NCBI GenBank assembly: GCA_034698045.1
Contig: JAQGAU010000082.1
Coordinates: forward strand, 1-43,080
Length of the DNA: 43,080 bases
Source: Paramacrobiotus richtersi
Taxonomy: Eukaryota > Tardigrada > Eutardigrada > Parachela > Macrobiotidae
Direction: 5' to 3'
Positions 1 to 10,130 of this stretch are shown here, in pieces. A model generated the notes under the pieces. It was given only the letters and a program-made list of their open reading frames with translations. It did no database searches and was not told where the DNA came from. Made by a program: the position numbers and the translations under genes. Position 1 is the stretch's first letter, and each line of letters begins with the position of its first letter.

Positions 1-139
1 AATTCTTTGGAACATTGCAGACAGACCTGGAAGCCATGAAATCATCGGTGACGATCAGGTGACTCATATGAACCGTACTGCACACGGAGTCGAAGTCGAA
101 GTCAGCATCGGAAATTGCGTCATATCCGAGTGCATTCAT
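1..139 (-). CDS. Partial 5' coding exon of an unrecognised gene, cut by the window edge
   Basis: On the minus strand an ATG at 139-137 opens a frame that stays open to base 1, giving about 46 residues. The start of the peptide is acidic and contains a DADFDFD stretch. No splice donor is needed inside the window, although a GT at about base 17 could be one. I do not recognise the protein. It lies head-to-head with TRABD, whose ATG is at 374, so the roughly 230 bp between them would be a shared promoter. The open frame is short enough to occur by chance, so coding status is uncertain; the remainder would lie to the left of the window. Confidence 0.35.
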   Translation of the reverse strand, partial: MNALGYDAISDADFDFDSVCSTVHMSHLIVTDDFMASRSVCNVPKN

Positions 140-373
140 GTTGCGTGACTTGCGTCGCAGTTGTTTCCGGTGCTTACGTAGTTACTTACGTTTAATCGGT
201 CCACTCGAAATTAACCATTTTTGTTTTTTCGCTGCGCTTGAGCGTGAGCGTATCGAACTGTTCATTAAACTGATAATTATCGATGATACCGAAACTGCGG
301 TTTGCGCATTGATATCGTCGTTTTTGTTCGTGTCAGATCCTTTTTTGTGACTTCTTCTTAGTCCATCGCAACT

Positions 374-1929
374 ATGGAAGAAGGTTCCGGAGATCAAATG
401 TTCGAGGAGGAGTACTATGAGAACAGCGATCCAGGATCCGATGGCGAACATGAAGCAGACCACAATGGCAACGGAGACTACAGCAGCTTTGAAAATCCAC
501 AAGCTAATCCAGATGGGTTCCCGATATTACGAATGAACGAGCACATGCGACCGCCGAAGATCCGTCCCGACAATCCAATACTGCCAGATACGGTGACAAT
601 GTTGGAGCACACTTCTTCCGGTGGCCGCGTTTACATCGTAAGCACTAAGCAGACTGTAAGAATTAGGTGAAAATACTTGAGGCCTGCTGCGTGCATAATT
701 GCCGAAAACTTTTCATTTGATTTTTACTTGTAATTTTGGACGTGGTTTATTTATTGACGGCCAGAAACCACTATAATGCGTAATGTTTTAGGATTTTTAT
801 CAGTAAGGATTTGCAAGTAAGTAACTTACTGTAAGTTCGCTGATTGTCATTTGCGCTGTTTACAGGTTGGAACCGCACATTTCGGAGAGAAGAGTCAAGA
901 AGATGTTGCTGTGACAATTCGTACTCTCACTCCGGACTTCGTCATTCTGGAGCTTTGTCCAGGTTAGTTATTATTAGGTACTTGTACGAATCAGTACGAT
1001 AATACTTTGAATTCCTGTATAAGTACTGTCTTTAACCTGCCATAAGCCGAAGCGTGCATAATTATATCGATCTTAGAACGAACTGAATATTGTTACGCGC
1101 GTACTGTTGTCTGTCTGCATTGTTTTGTGTTGAATACTAGAGTGAAAAGGTATTCAGCAATTTTTTGTTGTCTCTAGAGAGGAAAGCCATTTTAACGGTG
1201 GATGAGAATACAGCCCGAAGTGAGCCAACCATGGAGGATTTGAATATGATGGCCAAACAGATCGGATTCACACAGGCTGTGATGCAGTTTTTCTTGCTGA
1301 AATTATCCGCCCATTGTACGAAGAAATTAGGCATGATCCCGGGTGGCGAGATGCGTTCAGCCTACCGGGAAGCCGTCAAAAATCCCGACTGCATGGTGTT
1401 ACTGGGCGATCGGCCGATTAGCATTACTCTGAAGCGAGCATTTGGTGCCTTATCCATTTGGCAGAAACTCCAGTTTCTGTGGGTCATTATGCGGGAAATG
1501 CGCACCGATATCAGTCAAGAGGACGTGGAGAAATGCAAAAGCAGTGATGTTTTGGAGGAATTAATCGAGAAGTTATCCACCGAATTTCCTACGCTGCATC
1601 GCGTACTGGTACACGAACGGGATCTGTTTTTGGCGCAGGTATTGAAGAATTCTGTAGCGAAGATGGTCATGACAACGGAGGGTCCGCAAAGCAGTGTCAC
1701 CGTGGGAGTTGTTGGTATTGGCCATGTGCCGGGCATCAAGAGAGCATGGAGCAATGATTTGTTATCACATGAGGAACTGAGAAATCTTCTGGTGATTCCA
1801 CAGCGATCGAGACTGCAGGTGTATACATCGAGGATAATTTTTATATCGTCTTTAGCTTTGTTTGGCTATGGAGCGTATCGAGGAGGAAGATTTGTGTACG
1901 GCCGACTGCGCCCGTTCAAATTTTTTTGA
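374..1929 (+). CDS. TRABD: TraB domain-containing protein (TRABD-like)
   Basis: Three exons: 374-637, 866-962 and 1178-1929, with GT-AG introns in matching phase; about 370 residues. The acidic N-terminus is poorly conserved. The TraB core begins with VYI|VGTAHFGEKS across intron 1, continues with VILELCPERK across intron 2, and includes LGDRPISITLKRA, LHRVLVHERD and GVVGIGHVPGI, matching human TRABD segment by segment as I recall it. A hydrophobic stretch near the C-terminus (IIFISSLALFGYGAY) followed by basic residues suggests a tail membrane anchor. TraB/PrgY/TIKI proteins share a metal-dependent hydrolase-like fold; the substrate of the TRABD branch is not established. Using the donor at 638 rather than 656 restores the conserved YIVGTAH without extra residues. 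Upstream frames are not conserved. Confidence 0.9.
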
Positions 1930-2139
1930 AGAATGCTATCGCTACGATTACACTGTCATGTATGGCTTGATTGAATTGGATGCCTTCGCGCATTTTTCGT
2001 GCATAAATCTATATTTTTTGAAGCAGAGACCTGCAAGGTTGTACATTCCTTGGTTAGATGATTTTAATATCGTCTCGGCAAAGTTTTCGTTAAGTGAAAA
2101 TGCAATATGAAAATCGTTGTCTGTCTGAAAAATGTAGTC

Positions 2140-2145
2140 AATAAA
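2140..2145 (+). terminator. Polyadenylation signal of TRABD
   Basis: A canonical AATAAA lies about 210 bases after the TRABD stop codon, the first good signal downstream. Confidence 0.6.
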
Positions 2146-2564
2146 CGTTGTTTTCCATCTGAAACCTGAGAATTATGCTAGCAATGACTGTGCTGCACTG
2201 TGAATTAGGCAAACGCTTTATGATAGTATTCGTGGAAGGAATGACCTTGATTAATTAATCCACCTTGAAGGAAAGCCTTTTCCGACAGCAAGATATAAAA
2301 ATATCATTTCACTCACGGTTCGCCTATATTTTGTGATAAGTGTGTATTCCACGCAAACATCAGATAAAATGGATCAAAGTGCAAGAATCTAATTATCCGA
2401 CCATATATATCTGTTGTCAGTTAATGAAAGGCACGTGCACGCGGGCCGCGATAAGATTGTTTGTTGTCGACAGTTTCATGCAACATGCGCGCAGCCGACT
2501 CGAATTTTTTCGGAAAAGGATCACGTTATTTGGATACGCATTATTACATGCCGCTGTCGCAACC
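2146..2564. other. Non-coding spacer and probable 5' leader of the acid phosphatase gene
   Basis: AT-rich, with no conserved reading frame. A TATA-like ATATAAAAATAT occurs around 2292. The phosphatase frame stays open upstream to about 2340, with an in-frame ATG at 2478, but those residues look unlike a secretory leader, so the ATG at 2565 is preferred. Confidence 0.4.
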
Positions 2565-4725
2565 ATGGTTCTCTTTCTCGTATTTTTGATTTGTGCGGTT
2601 CAGTCCGCGATTGTGCCTAATAACGTGCATACTACCAAAATAAAACATCATAGTTTGCACTCGAACAATAATGGAACGATTCCGACACAGGTGCACCTTT
2701 CATGGGACGGTAGGCATGGCTATATATCGGTTAATCTAAGGTTAAGCATTCCTGTTGCGTTGAGTTCAAATCTGTACCGTTTTTTTGCGCAGGTGACGCG
2801 ACGCATATGGTAGCAACCTGGAGCACACCGGAATATTGCGGGACCATCGTCCAGTATGGATCAGACGAATCGAGTCTGAACTTACAAGTTCATGGCCAAG
2901 AAACTAGTTTTCGTACCGGGGAGTATTATCAGAGGGAACAGTTCATTCACCGCGCAACACTGGTCGATATGCTCCCTGGGACTGCATACTGTAAGCTGAA
3001 TTCAATGTCCAGATGCAAAATAATAATAAGCAATCCGTAAATATATATCAGTATTTTCCTTACATGTACGGACATGAAAATATAAAAATCGCACACGATG
3101 TCGTTTACGAATGTAGTGATATGATACTGATATCGGTTTTATTTTGGCAGTTCATTTCACGGATAGTTTTTCGTACTTTTATTTATGATTCGATAAAGAG
3201 ATAAAAGGCCATTTGCAGTGCAAGGAATTTAAACGGGATAGAATCTGACCTACACTTACAGATTACCGGGTGGGCGATGGAAAACAGTGGAGCGACATTT
3301 TCCGTTTCCGGACATTGCAGTCTGGAGAAAACTGGAGCCCTCGGTTCGCCATCTTTGGCGACTTTGGATACGACAATGCTCAGTCGCTGGATCGACTGAC
3401 GAAAATGGTTGACAACGACGAGATCGATATGATTATTCATGTCGGAGATTTTGCATACGATATGCAGGACGATGATGGTAAGTCACATCATATAATAATT
3501 ATGGCGGAAAGGTCAAGACTGTTGTTTAGGTAGTTATGTATGTTGTTCCTTTTTGTTCTCGATACAGGTCGTGTTGGAGATGCGTTCCTACAACTGATTC
3601 AACCCGTAGCGGCATCTGTTCCTTATATGACCGTTGTTGGCAATCACGAAGAATACCGCAACTTCACAAATTATAAAAACAGGTTTACTATGCCGGGTAG
3701 CGAAAATGGATTTTATTACCGCATAACTGTTGGACCGGCCAATTTCGTTATCTTATCAACAGAGTTTTACTTTTACGTCTATTATGGGATGTGGCAGATC
3801 GAAAAGCAGTATTCTTGGTAAGGAAATATGCAAATCACAGAATGCAATTGATACGATGTTACAATTTGTATACCAACTTCATGGCTATAAATAATAATAT
3901 GTAGGTTGGAGCGCGAACTAACATGGCTTAATTCTCCTAATAATCGCGAAAGTGCTCCTTGGATTATTACTCTTGGACATCGACCGATGTATTGCAGGTA
4001 TGATAAACCAACTGTTGCCCCTTTTCCTGATTCTTTGACAGCTGTTTATTTATACGGTCTCCCTGTTCCAGTAACGACGACAAAGACGATTGTACAAGAC
4101 ATGAGAGCATAATCCGAACTGGACTACCGCTGTTGCACAGTTGGCCGTTGGAAAAATTATTTTACAAGCAAGGAGTGGACCTCTGTATCTGGGCCCATGA
4201 GCACAGCTACGAAAGACTTTGGCCAGTTTATGACCGGAAAGTCTATAACGGTAGCGATCCGAATAACGCTTACGAAAATCCCAATGCACCTGTTCACTTG
4301 ACAAGTGGTTCGGCGGTACGCATAGTAAATAACACTGCGCTTCAGTTACTGAGGCATAATTGTACATGTAATAAAAAACCAAGTAAAGAATCCAAAATAT
4401 ATAATACGGCGGTTCAATGTTGCCTCTTTTAGGGCTGCAAAGAGAAGCATGATAATTTTATTAATCCAGAACCATGGAGCGCATTTCGGAATAACGATTA
4501 CGGCTTTATGGTAATGCAAGTTATGAACAGAACGCACCTTGTGACGGAACAAGTGTCTGATGATCAGGTATGTGTTGAATGTTTTCGCGGAAAAGTTTTC
4601 GCTTAGCAGAGATGAAGTTCTTATGCGCTTTCCAGTTGATAATAATAATATTTAAATTGCAGAGCGGGACGGTAATTGACAAGATCGTTATCGTCAAAGA
4701 TTCACACGGACCGTATAAACCTTGA
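2565..4725 (+). CDS. ACP7: Secreted purple acid phosphatase (ACP7-like)
   Basis: Eight exons: 2565-2709, 2793-2990, 3262-3477, 3568-3817, 3905-3997, 4072-4315, 4433-4567 and 4663-4725, all in phase; 447 residues. MVLFLVFLICAVQS at the start is a signal peptide. An N-terminal fibronectin-like domain (QVHLSWDG, MVATWSTPEYCGT) is followed by the calcineurin-like metallophosphatase domain. All metal-binding motifs are present: FGDFGYDN, HVGDFAYD, VGNHEE, GHRPMYC and WAHEHSYER. The family uses a binuclear Fe/Fe or Fe/Zn centre to hydrolyse phosphomonoesters, usually in lysosomes or outside the cell. The order and spacing match animal ACP7 throughout. The last exon codes for DKIVIVKD and a short tail. 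It converges on FTSJ1 with only about 230 bp between stop codons. Confidence 0.93.
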
Positions 4726-4952
4726 AATCTGCCGCAAGATCCACATTAGAAACGCAGTAAAGACTACTGTATGTGCTTCGATTAGTATAATATATATTGT
4801 ACTCGTATTCCCATGTGCTGCCCTTTGAAGAATTTGCGATTGTACATATGTTTATTATGCATCACGATTAATCCGAATAACGTGAGTGATAACCATTTAT
4901 TATTTCAATATACCAAAGAACTGCAGATTTATCAGAAGGAATAATAAAACAA

Positions 4953-6258
4953 TTACGTATTCTGACTGGCTAGTTTCCGTTCTTTTCTCATCTTTTGGGC
5001 CATTTCATACGGCGGATGTATCGGAGGCTGGACAGGTTCGTGATGTTGATATTCTTCCCCATCCTGTAGAGTCAGTGGATATGTGCGATCTGAATCAAAA
5101 GCGCCTTCTCCACCACAAGAAACAAACGGAGCTGATTTTAGATATGGCAAATTCTTCAATAATTCCGGAATCAAAGGGGCAAAAAACTGCCGCACACTAC
5201 TATTAAAATCGTGCGGCGGGGCATAATGCTCACATACGACGAAGGCTTCCAAACTTGAATCACGACTGCATTTGGGTCTGAAACAAATTCAGTCAAGTAC
5301 AGTCGCTGAATTTAAAAAATTATAACGAAAATTCGCTTTTAGTATAAGGTTTAATAAAAATCGGACGACAGACCTTATAACAAAATATAGAAAAAGCATT
5401 TGAAACATACTGAAGGCTCCTGAACAAACTGTCTGTAAGGTTTTAACAGCTCGTCGGCAAACGTCTATTACGTATCAGTCTAACTTTCGAAAGACATAAT
5501 ATCAATGAAAAATGCAACTGCCAAAAATGCACGAAATACTGGTGATAAAAACATCGTACATTGCGATGGATTCAATGAATACTTCTATTCAAGTTCTGTA
5601 AAACCGACATAACATATGCAAAATCGACCATAAACAGCAGCTGTGTCATTTAGGTTAAGCCACAGAAATAACAATGCTGCGATATCTCTGCGTACTTCGC
5701 GATGGTTACTCTCTGGAAAAAGTGCGACAACTGTGTGGTCAACATGGCGATTTTCGGTCCGCGGAATACCTTGGCCACCATGGTCCCGTCGGTTTTCAGG
5801 ATCCGCGTACTGATATCCAGAGCCGTCATTACCAACTGATGCTGGATATACTCATCAATATCCACGAGTCCAATCACATCCGGGGCTCCATCGCACACCA
5901 CCAGATCTGCCCGTTGACCTTCAAAATAATTGATGATTGTTTCGGACGTCTTGGGGTCTGTTATGTCCCCTTGCAGCTGTGTGACGCCGTCGATGGGCGT
6001 CATCAGCTGCAAATCAACAGCGATTATTTTTGGTTTGATAGCGGCGGTAGAGTCGGTCTCGTCGGAGAAGAGCTCCCTGGACAGCACTTGACTCCAGCTG
6101 CCGGGAGCGGCGCACAGGTCGACCACCATCTTAACGTCGCGGAAAATGTTGAAGGATTCTTGGATCTGCAGCAATTTGAAAGCACTACGAGCCCGCCATT
6201 TTTGCTCCTTAGCCAGTCGGTAGTAGATGTCCCTTTTGTCCTTGGATGACTTGCCCAT
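4953..6258 (-). CDS. FTSJ1: tRNA 2'-O-ribose methyltransferase, FTSJ1/Trm7 type (copy A)
   Basis: Two exons, 6258-5696 and 5277-4953, joined at a phase-2 GT-AG intron (AA|A makes the Lys of KPKCSRDSS); 295 residues against about 329 in human FTSJ1. The Rossmann methyltransferase fold is complete: ARSAFKLL with Lys28, [13 protein letters not shown] (SAM-binding loop), [28 protein letters not shown] and SSLEAFVVC, which supply the K-D-K-E catalytic tetrad. The C-terminal tail keeps the FTSJ1-specific [19 protein letters not shown] and [11 protein letters not shown] motifs. Family enzymes methylate C32 and N34 of the anticodon loop, working with THADA/Trm732-type or WDR6/Trm734-type partners. 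This copy looks like the orthodox orthologue. It stands directly downstream of copy B on the same strand. Confidence 0.93.
5278..5695 (-). other. Long intron of FTSJ1 copy A
   Basis: This 418-bp AT-rich intron separates the catalytic exon from the tail exon, with donor GTACGC and acceptor TTTCAG on the minus strand. I see nothing else in it. Copy B has an intron at the same codon and phase. Confidence 0.8.
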
Positions 6259-6717
6259 GGTGGACTGACCAGGAGACCGCTTTTTTTTTCTGTTAACGGA
6301 AAAGTATTATCAGAAGTACTACATATACAGCACTTGAAAAATGTTGATCTTTAAGGTGTCTTTGCACAAAACTGCAGTAATATCGTCCCGCTAGATCTGT
6401 TTCGATCAGCATGAACCCAAGGGATATAGCACCAAACTGCCCAAACATACGCAAATTTTAGAAAGTTTGCGATGTAGTAAGTTACACGATGCTTTTATAA
6501 CTCTCAACACACATGCCTGCTGCTAAAAAATAATGCTATAACTCAAGCAGTGATCGATCTTGCGTCCAAGACAGCCAGCTTAAGTTTATTTAACATCGGT
6601 GCGACGGATACTGTAACATGAAAAATTATGGAAAGGGAATAACAAGGAGAGATCTAAAAACATACCCAAACGGGCACAATTTTAAAAACAATGCCAGTCG
6701 TACATGCCAGTTGATTT
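6259..6717. other. Spacer between the two FTSJ1 copies
   Basis: About 460 bp holding the 3' end of copy B and the promoter of copy A. No conserved frame or repeat was seen. Confidence 0.5.
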
Positions 6718-8049
6718 CTAATCGTTCCAAGACAAGAATTCTTTCACAGTTGGGATACAGCTTTTCCACATCAAATGTTTGGAATGCATCGTATCGTTTA
6801 TCTTTTGAGTAGAATCACCATCGACATTCAGCGCACAAATCAGCGATGTAAGGCTGCTGGATGAAGGTTCCTCTTTATCTCTGGTGCCAGATTCTTTTTC
6901 CAAATTCTGAGGATGAAGGCAATCTGAATCCATATGTGCAGGACTACTTTGCTGAGCTGTGCAGGGAGGAGATTTCATTTCTCCATAGACGACAAAAGGG
7001 ACAAGAGTTCCTATACACGGCTGCAAATTACCAGTCGAGAGGTAGTCTAACAGCATCCTTGGCTCATACCCGTCTGGGCGAAAATGATCGGTACACAAGG
7101 CAAAATGCTCCAAGCTGGAATCCCGGCTGGCTTCCGGTCTGCAATAGCAGACACAGAATAGTTAGTACATGTCTAACAATTGTAAGTAAATTGTGTCACA
7201 GCGTGCTGATTTGTATAGAGCATGACGATTCTTGCATATATGTCTAATTCAACAAGTGCGGCGCTGCTACTACATTTACGCTTATCGCAGTCCAGTCTCA
7301 TTAAAGCCCGATGCAATTGTTCAAACAAACCAGTTAGTTTTCTTGTAAATCTGTGATAAAACAATAATATTAAAACGCGACATGATCCCAAATAAAACAA
7401 GATGCAGGCACCAAACGTTTCTAAATTGCTGGTATAACACGCACGAATTTACATAACCCTAAGTTAAATTCTTACGCTTACTGACTTACTTTTCGAAAGT
7501 AACATTCCGGAAGAACGCGGAAAGTTGTTGATGCAGTAAATCCTCGTGTTTTCTTTTGAACACTTTCATCACAAGTGTTCCTCCATACTGAAGCACAGCT
7601 GTTGTCAGCGCTAGCGCTGCAAGCACAATATCGTGGTGTCGGTACACATCCAGTTCGTGCAGTCCCGTCACATCTGGCGCACCATCGCACACAATCAAAT
7701 CGGCCTTCTCGCCTCCTAACTCCGTCAGCACCCGTTCTACGGTGCTCATCTTGGTGATGTCCCCCTGCAGCTGCGTTACTCCGGGAACAGGAACCATAAA
7801 CTGGAAGTCCACAGCCACGATCTTGACGGATGGATCGTTTTGGTTGGAAAGATAGATCTCCTGAGAAAGCACCTGGCTCCAGCTTCCGGGTGCGGCGCAT
7901 AGGTCCACGGCTCGTTTGACATTGCGAAACAGCTTTCCGCCAGTAGATTTGTTCAGATTAAGCAACTTGAAAGCGCTGCGTGCTCGGTATCCCTCTTGCT
8001 TAGCACTGCGATAGTACACGTCCCTGTTGTCCTTCGTACTTTTTCCCAT
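6718..8049 (-). CDS. FTSJ1/Trm7-type tRNA methyltransferase paralogue (copy B) with a divergent tail
   Basis: Two exons, 8049-7490 and 7138-6718, joined by a phase-2 intron at the same Lys-Pro codon as in copy A; 326 residues. The catalytic domain is intact: [49 protein letters not shown] and RDSSLEHFALC, so the K-D-K-E tetrad is kept. The tail differs strongly. The DSDR-YPL and QPPI-PPY motifs of copy A and of other FTSJ1 proteins are gone, replaced by a Ser/Glu-rich segment (DKEEPSSSSLTSLI). The frame remains open 57 codons upstream, but only the ATG at 8049 (MGKSTKDNRD) matches the family start. Tandem duplication followed by tail divergence is the simplest reading. The tail may set partner choice, which is inference. 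Confidence 0.88.
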
Positions 8050-8721
8050 GATGGGGTGGTATGGAATATGTGGGTTCCAGCAACGCAGGCAACAGAGTAT
8101 CGTACTCTTTAAGAAATACCAGCTCTCGAGCCAGGATTCTCCGACTTCACAAAACGGCCAAATAGGCGTCTCGGTTCTAATACTAGCAGTAGCATATGCG
8201 TCAACCATATGCATACACATTACAGCTAGTACTCACTGTCGATCGTTACTTTTAATTTATCTGTTCTAGTGTAGAGAACCCACATGTCACTCACCTTTTC
8301 AAGATTAAACTTGCGCTAACAAGAACAGAAACGAATAAATAAGACAGAAAAAAATGCTAAATAAAAATAGCAGAAAAAATGGTGCTTTTATGGACATTGC
8401 ATTTCATGAATCATGGCTGTCGTAAAGCGTACCGAACGCCGGGTGGCTGTCCGACATCTACAGGTGTGCAGATACTTCAAAATCGGGAATCCCTTTTTTG
8501 TTTCAAATATAACACGAAATGGTGTCGAGAAATAAGTGGTAGGAAGAGCATAAATAACTGTTAGGATAAGTAACTGCTGGGAAAAATAACTGCTAGGAAA
8601 AAATATAAGTATGTGACACGAAAGTACAAGAGCGTACGGAAAATGAAACCAATTAACTAGGGAATCCCTAGTCCAGAACTTCACTTTTTTAAGCTAACTT
8701 TGTATTCTAACTTATACTCTA
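8050..8721. other. Upstream region of FTSJ1 copy B
   Basis: No conserved coding frame was found. It holds the probable promoter and 5' leader of copy B and a 16-bp tandem repeat at 8555-8602, listed separately. Confidence 0.5.
8555..8602. repeat. Three copies of a 16-bp tandem repeat
   Basis: Three head-to-tail units start at 8555, 8571 and 8587. Each opens with TAACTG[CT]T[AG]GGA and ends in an A-rich run, with one or two differences between copies. Confidence 0.75.
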
Positions 8722-9516
8722 ATGGCTTGCTCACACTTCGGCAGATTTCAACTATGGCATAAATATACAACCAGTCCGTATATGGAAAATATTTAAAAAA
8801 ATTAATATGCGACAAGTATGGCCATAGTTTGAGTATGGTCAGATTCTCTCATATTTCATATGTATCCTGGACGCGCTCAGACTTTTCATACATCTGCCGC
8901 CATACTGAGTACCTGCTATGACGTACCAAAGGTCAGTTTCACCCGAATTCTACCTGGATTAAGCACGAAAGGTTTTTAAGCGCTCTATCATTGACCGTAG
9001 ATGCTGAACATTTTGGTGGAATCGCACATACTGAAAATAGTTGTTTTCGAACTGACAAAACTTTAATTTTTGACAGCTGAAGCTGGCCGTAGCTCTAAAA
9101 ATTCTGCCCGCCGGATACATGCAACCTTATTAATTTTTTGCGTTATTTTTTGTTCGCTCATTATGGATTGTGAGCCAAGATTATAAAAGAACAGAAGTGG
9201 TAGATTTTACTGAATGTTTTGTTTCATTTCTTTCAACATTTCATTAATTTTATTTGTCCGAAATGCCCAGCTGCGGTACCTGGAGTCTCTGTGATTGGTC
9301 ATTTGGGCAAGATATATGTCGAAAAGTTTCAAAAGGGAAACTCCCAAAATACAGGCAACATATTGTAACATATTTGAATATGTGCGACGTCTGTTCCCTG
9401 CTCACACTTGGCATACATATTACAGAAAATGTATATGTCGGTGCGTGCTCACACTTTTCATACATATTTGAAAAGTCGTATATGTATGTAGACATATAGA
9501 AGTGTGAGCAAGCCAT
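8722..9516. mobile_element. MITE-like element with 18-bp terminal inverted repeats
   Basis: The 18-mer ATGGCTTGCTCACACTTC at 8722-8739 recurs exactly, as its reverse complement, at 9499-9516, bounding about 795 bp without a convincing coding frame. Inside, related subterminal motifs (GCTCACACTT followed by CATACAT) recur at 9400-9420 and 9447-9467, and as GCTCAGACTTTTCATACAT at 8875-8893. Exact terminal repeats plus subterminal motif copies are typical of non-autonomous DNA transposons. I could not identify a clear target-site duplication in the flanks, so the superfamily is undetermined. A 181-residue frame on the minus strand overlaps the right half and looks spurious. Confidence 0.6.
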
Positions 9517-9545
9517 AACATCATCTCCCCTTTCGATCGGCCGAG

Positions 9546-10130
9546 GTGTTCTCGTTCCCTGCTCTACGTAGGTTTTCTCCCAGCCGCTCAAAAAACGTCC
9601 AAAAGAGCGGTGCAACATATAGGCCTGCTGATTTTTTCCTAAAGTTTTCTGTCGAATTCTAAAACTTTTTAAAACCGTCCATTTTTGAAACGAAATAGCA
9701 ATCGCCGCGTATGGAAGCGTTATGTCTGCAGCAAGAACATATTGCAGCCAAAAAAAGCGTGTGGCATTATATATACAATGACAAGTTTCTGCCACGTACA
9801 GTATGTGACGTACAAGCTCATGGCGCGTTCGATTTTCGAACCGCGTTCAATAGACCTCTAAATTTTCCCTTTCGTTTTGAAATGTTGTCATTCCTGCTTT
9901 ACGCACATTTTCTTTCTGCCGCGCCAAAAACGTCAAAAAGAACAGCACAACGTATAGGCGTACTGAAGTTACGTTAACTCTCTCCTGTTCAATTCTGAAA
10001 CATTCTGTATGTTTTAAGAGGGAAAGCTATCGACTCGTATAAAAGCGTGGAATACATATGCATTAATTCATAATTATTGCAGCCGGAGTGTGGGGCACTC
10101 CAATGCGACAATTTTCTGCCATGTACATAT
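9546..10130. repeat. Diverged tandem duplication, unit about 335 bp
   Basis: The stretch from about 9546 to 9800 resembles the one from about 9882 to 10128 in the same orientation. Landmarks recur in order: TGTTCTCGTTCCCTGCT against TGTTGTCATTCCTGCT, then AAAACGTC, ACA[AT][CG]?ATATAGGC-like and TTTCTGCCA[CT]GTAC. The copies differ by many substitutions and small indels, so this is an old duplication of a non-coding or decayed sequence. I do not recognise its origin. Confidence 0.55.

Noticed and set aside
1862..2110. 82-residue plus-strand ORF at the end of TRABD
   Set aside because: It overlaps the last TRABD codons in another frame and lies mostly in the 3' UTR.
5674..6249. 191-residue plus-strand ORF
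   Set aside because: It is an antisense shadow of the FTSJ1 copy A catalytic exon.
9250..9795. 181-residue minus-strand ORF
   Set aside because: It spans the end of the inverted-repeat element and the adjacent duplication. Its composition looks random and it contains the repeat motifs in translation.
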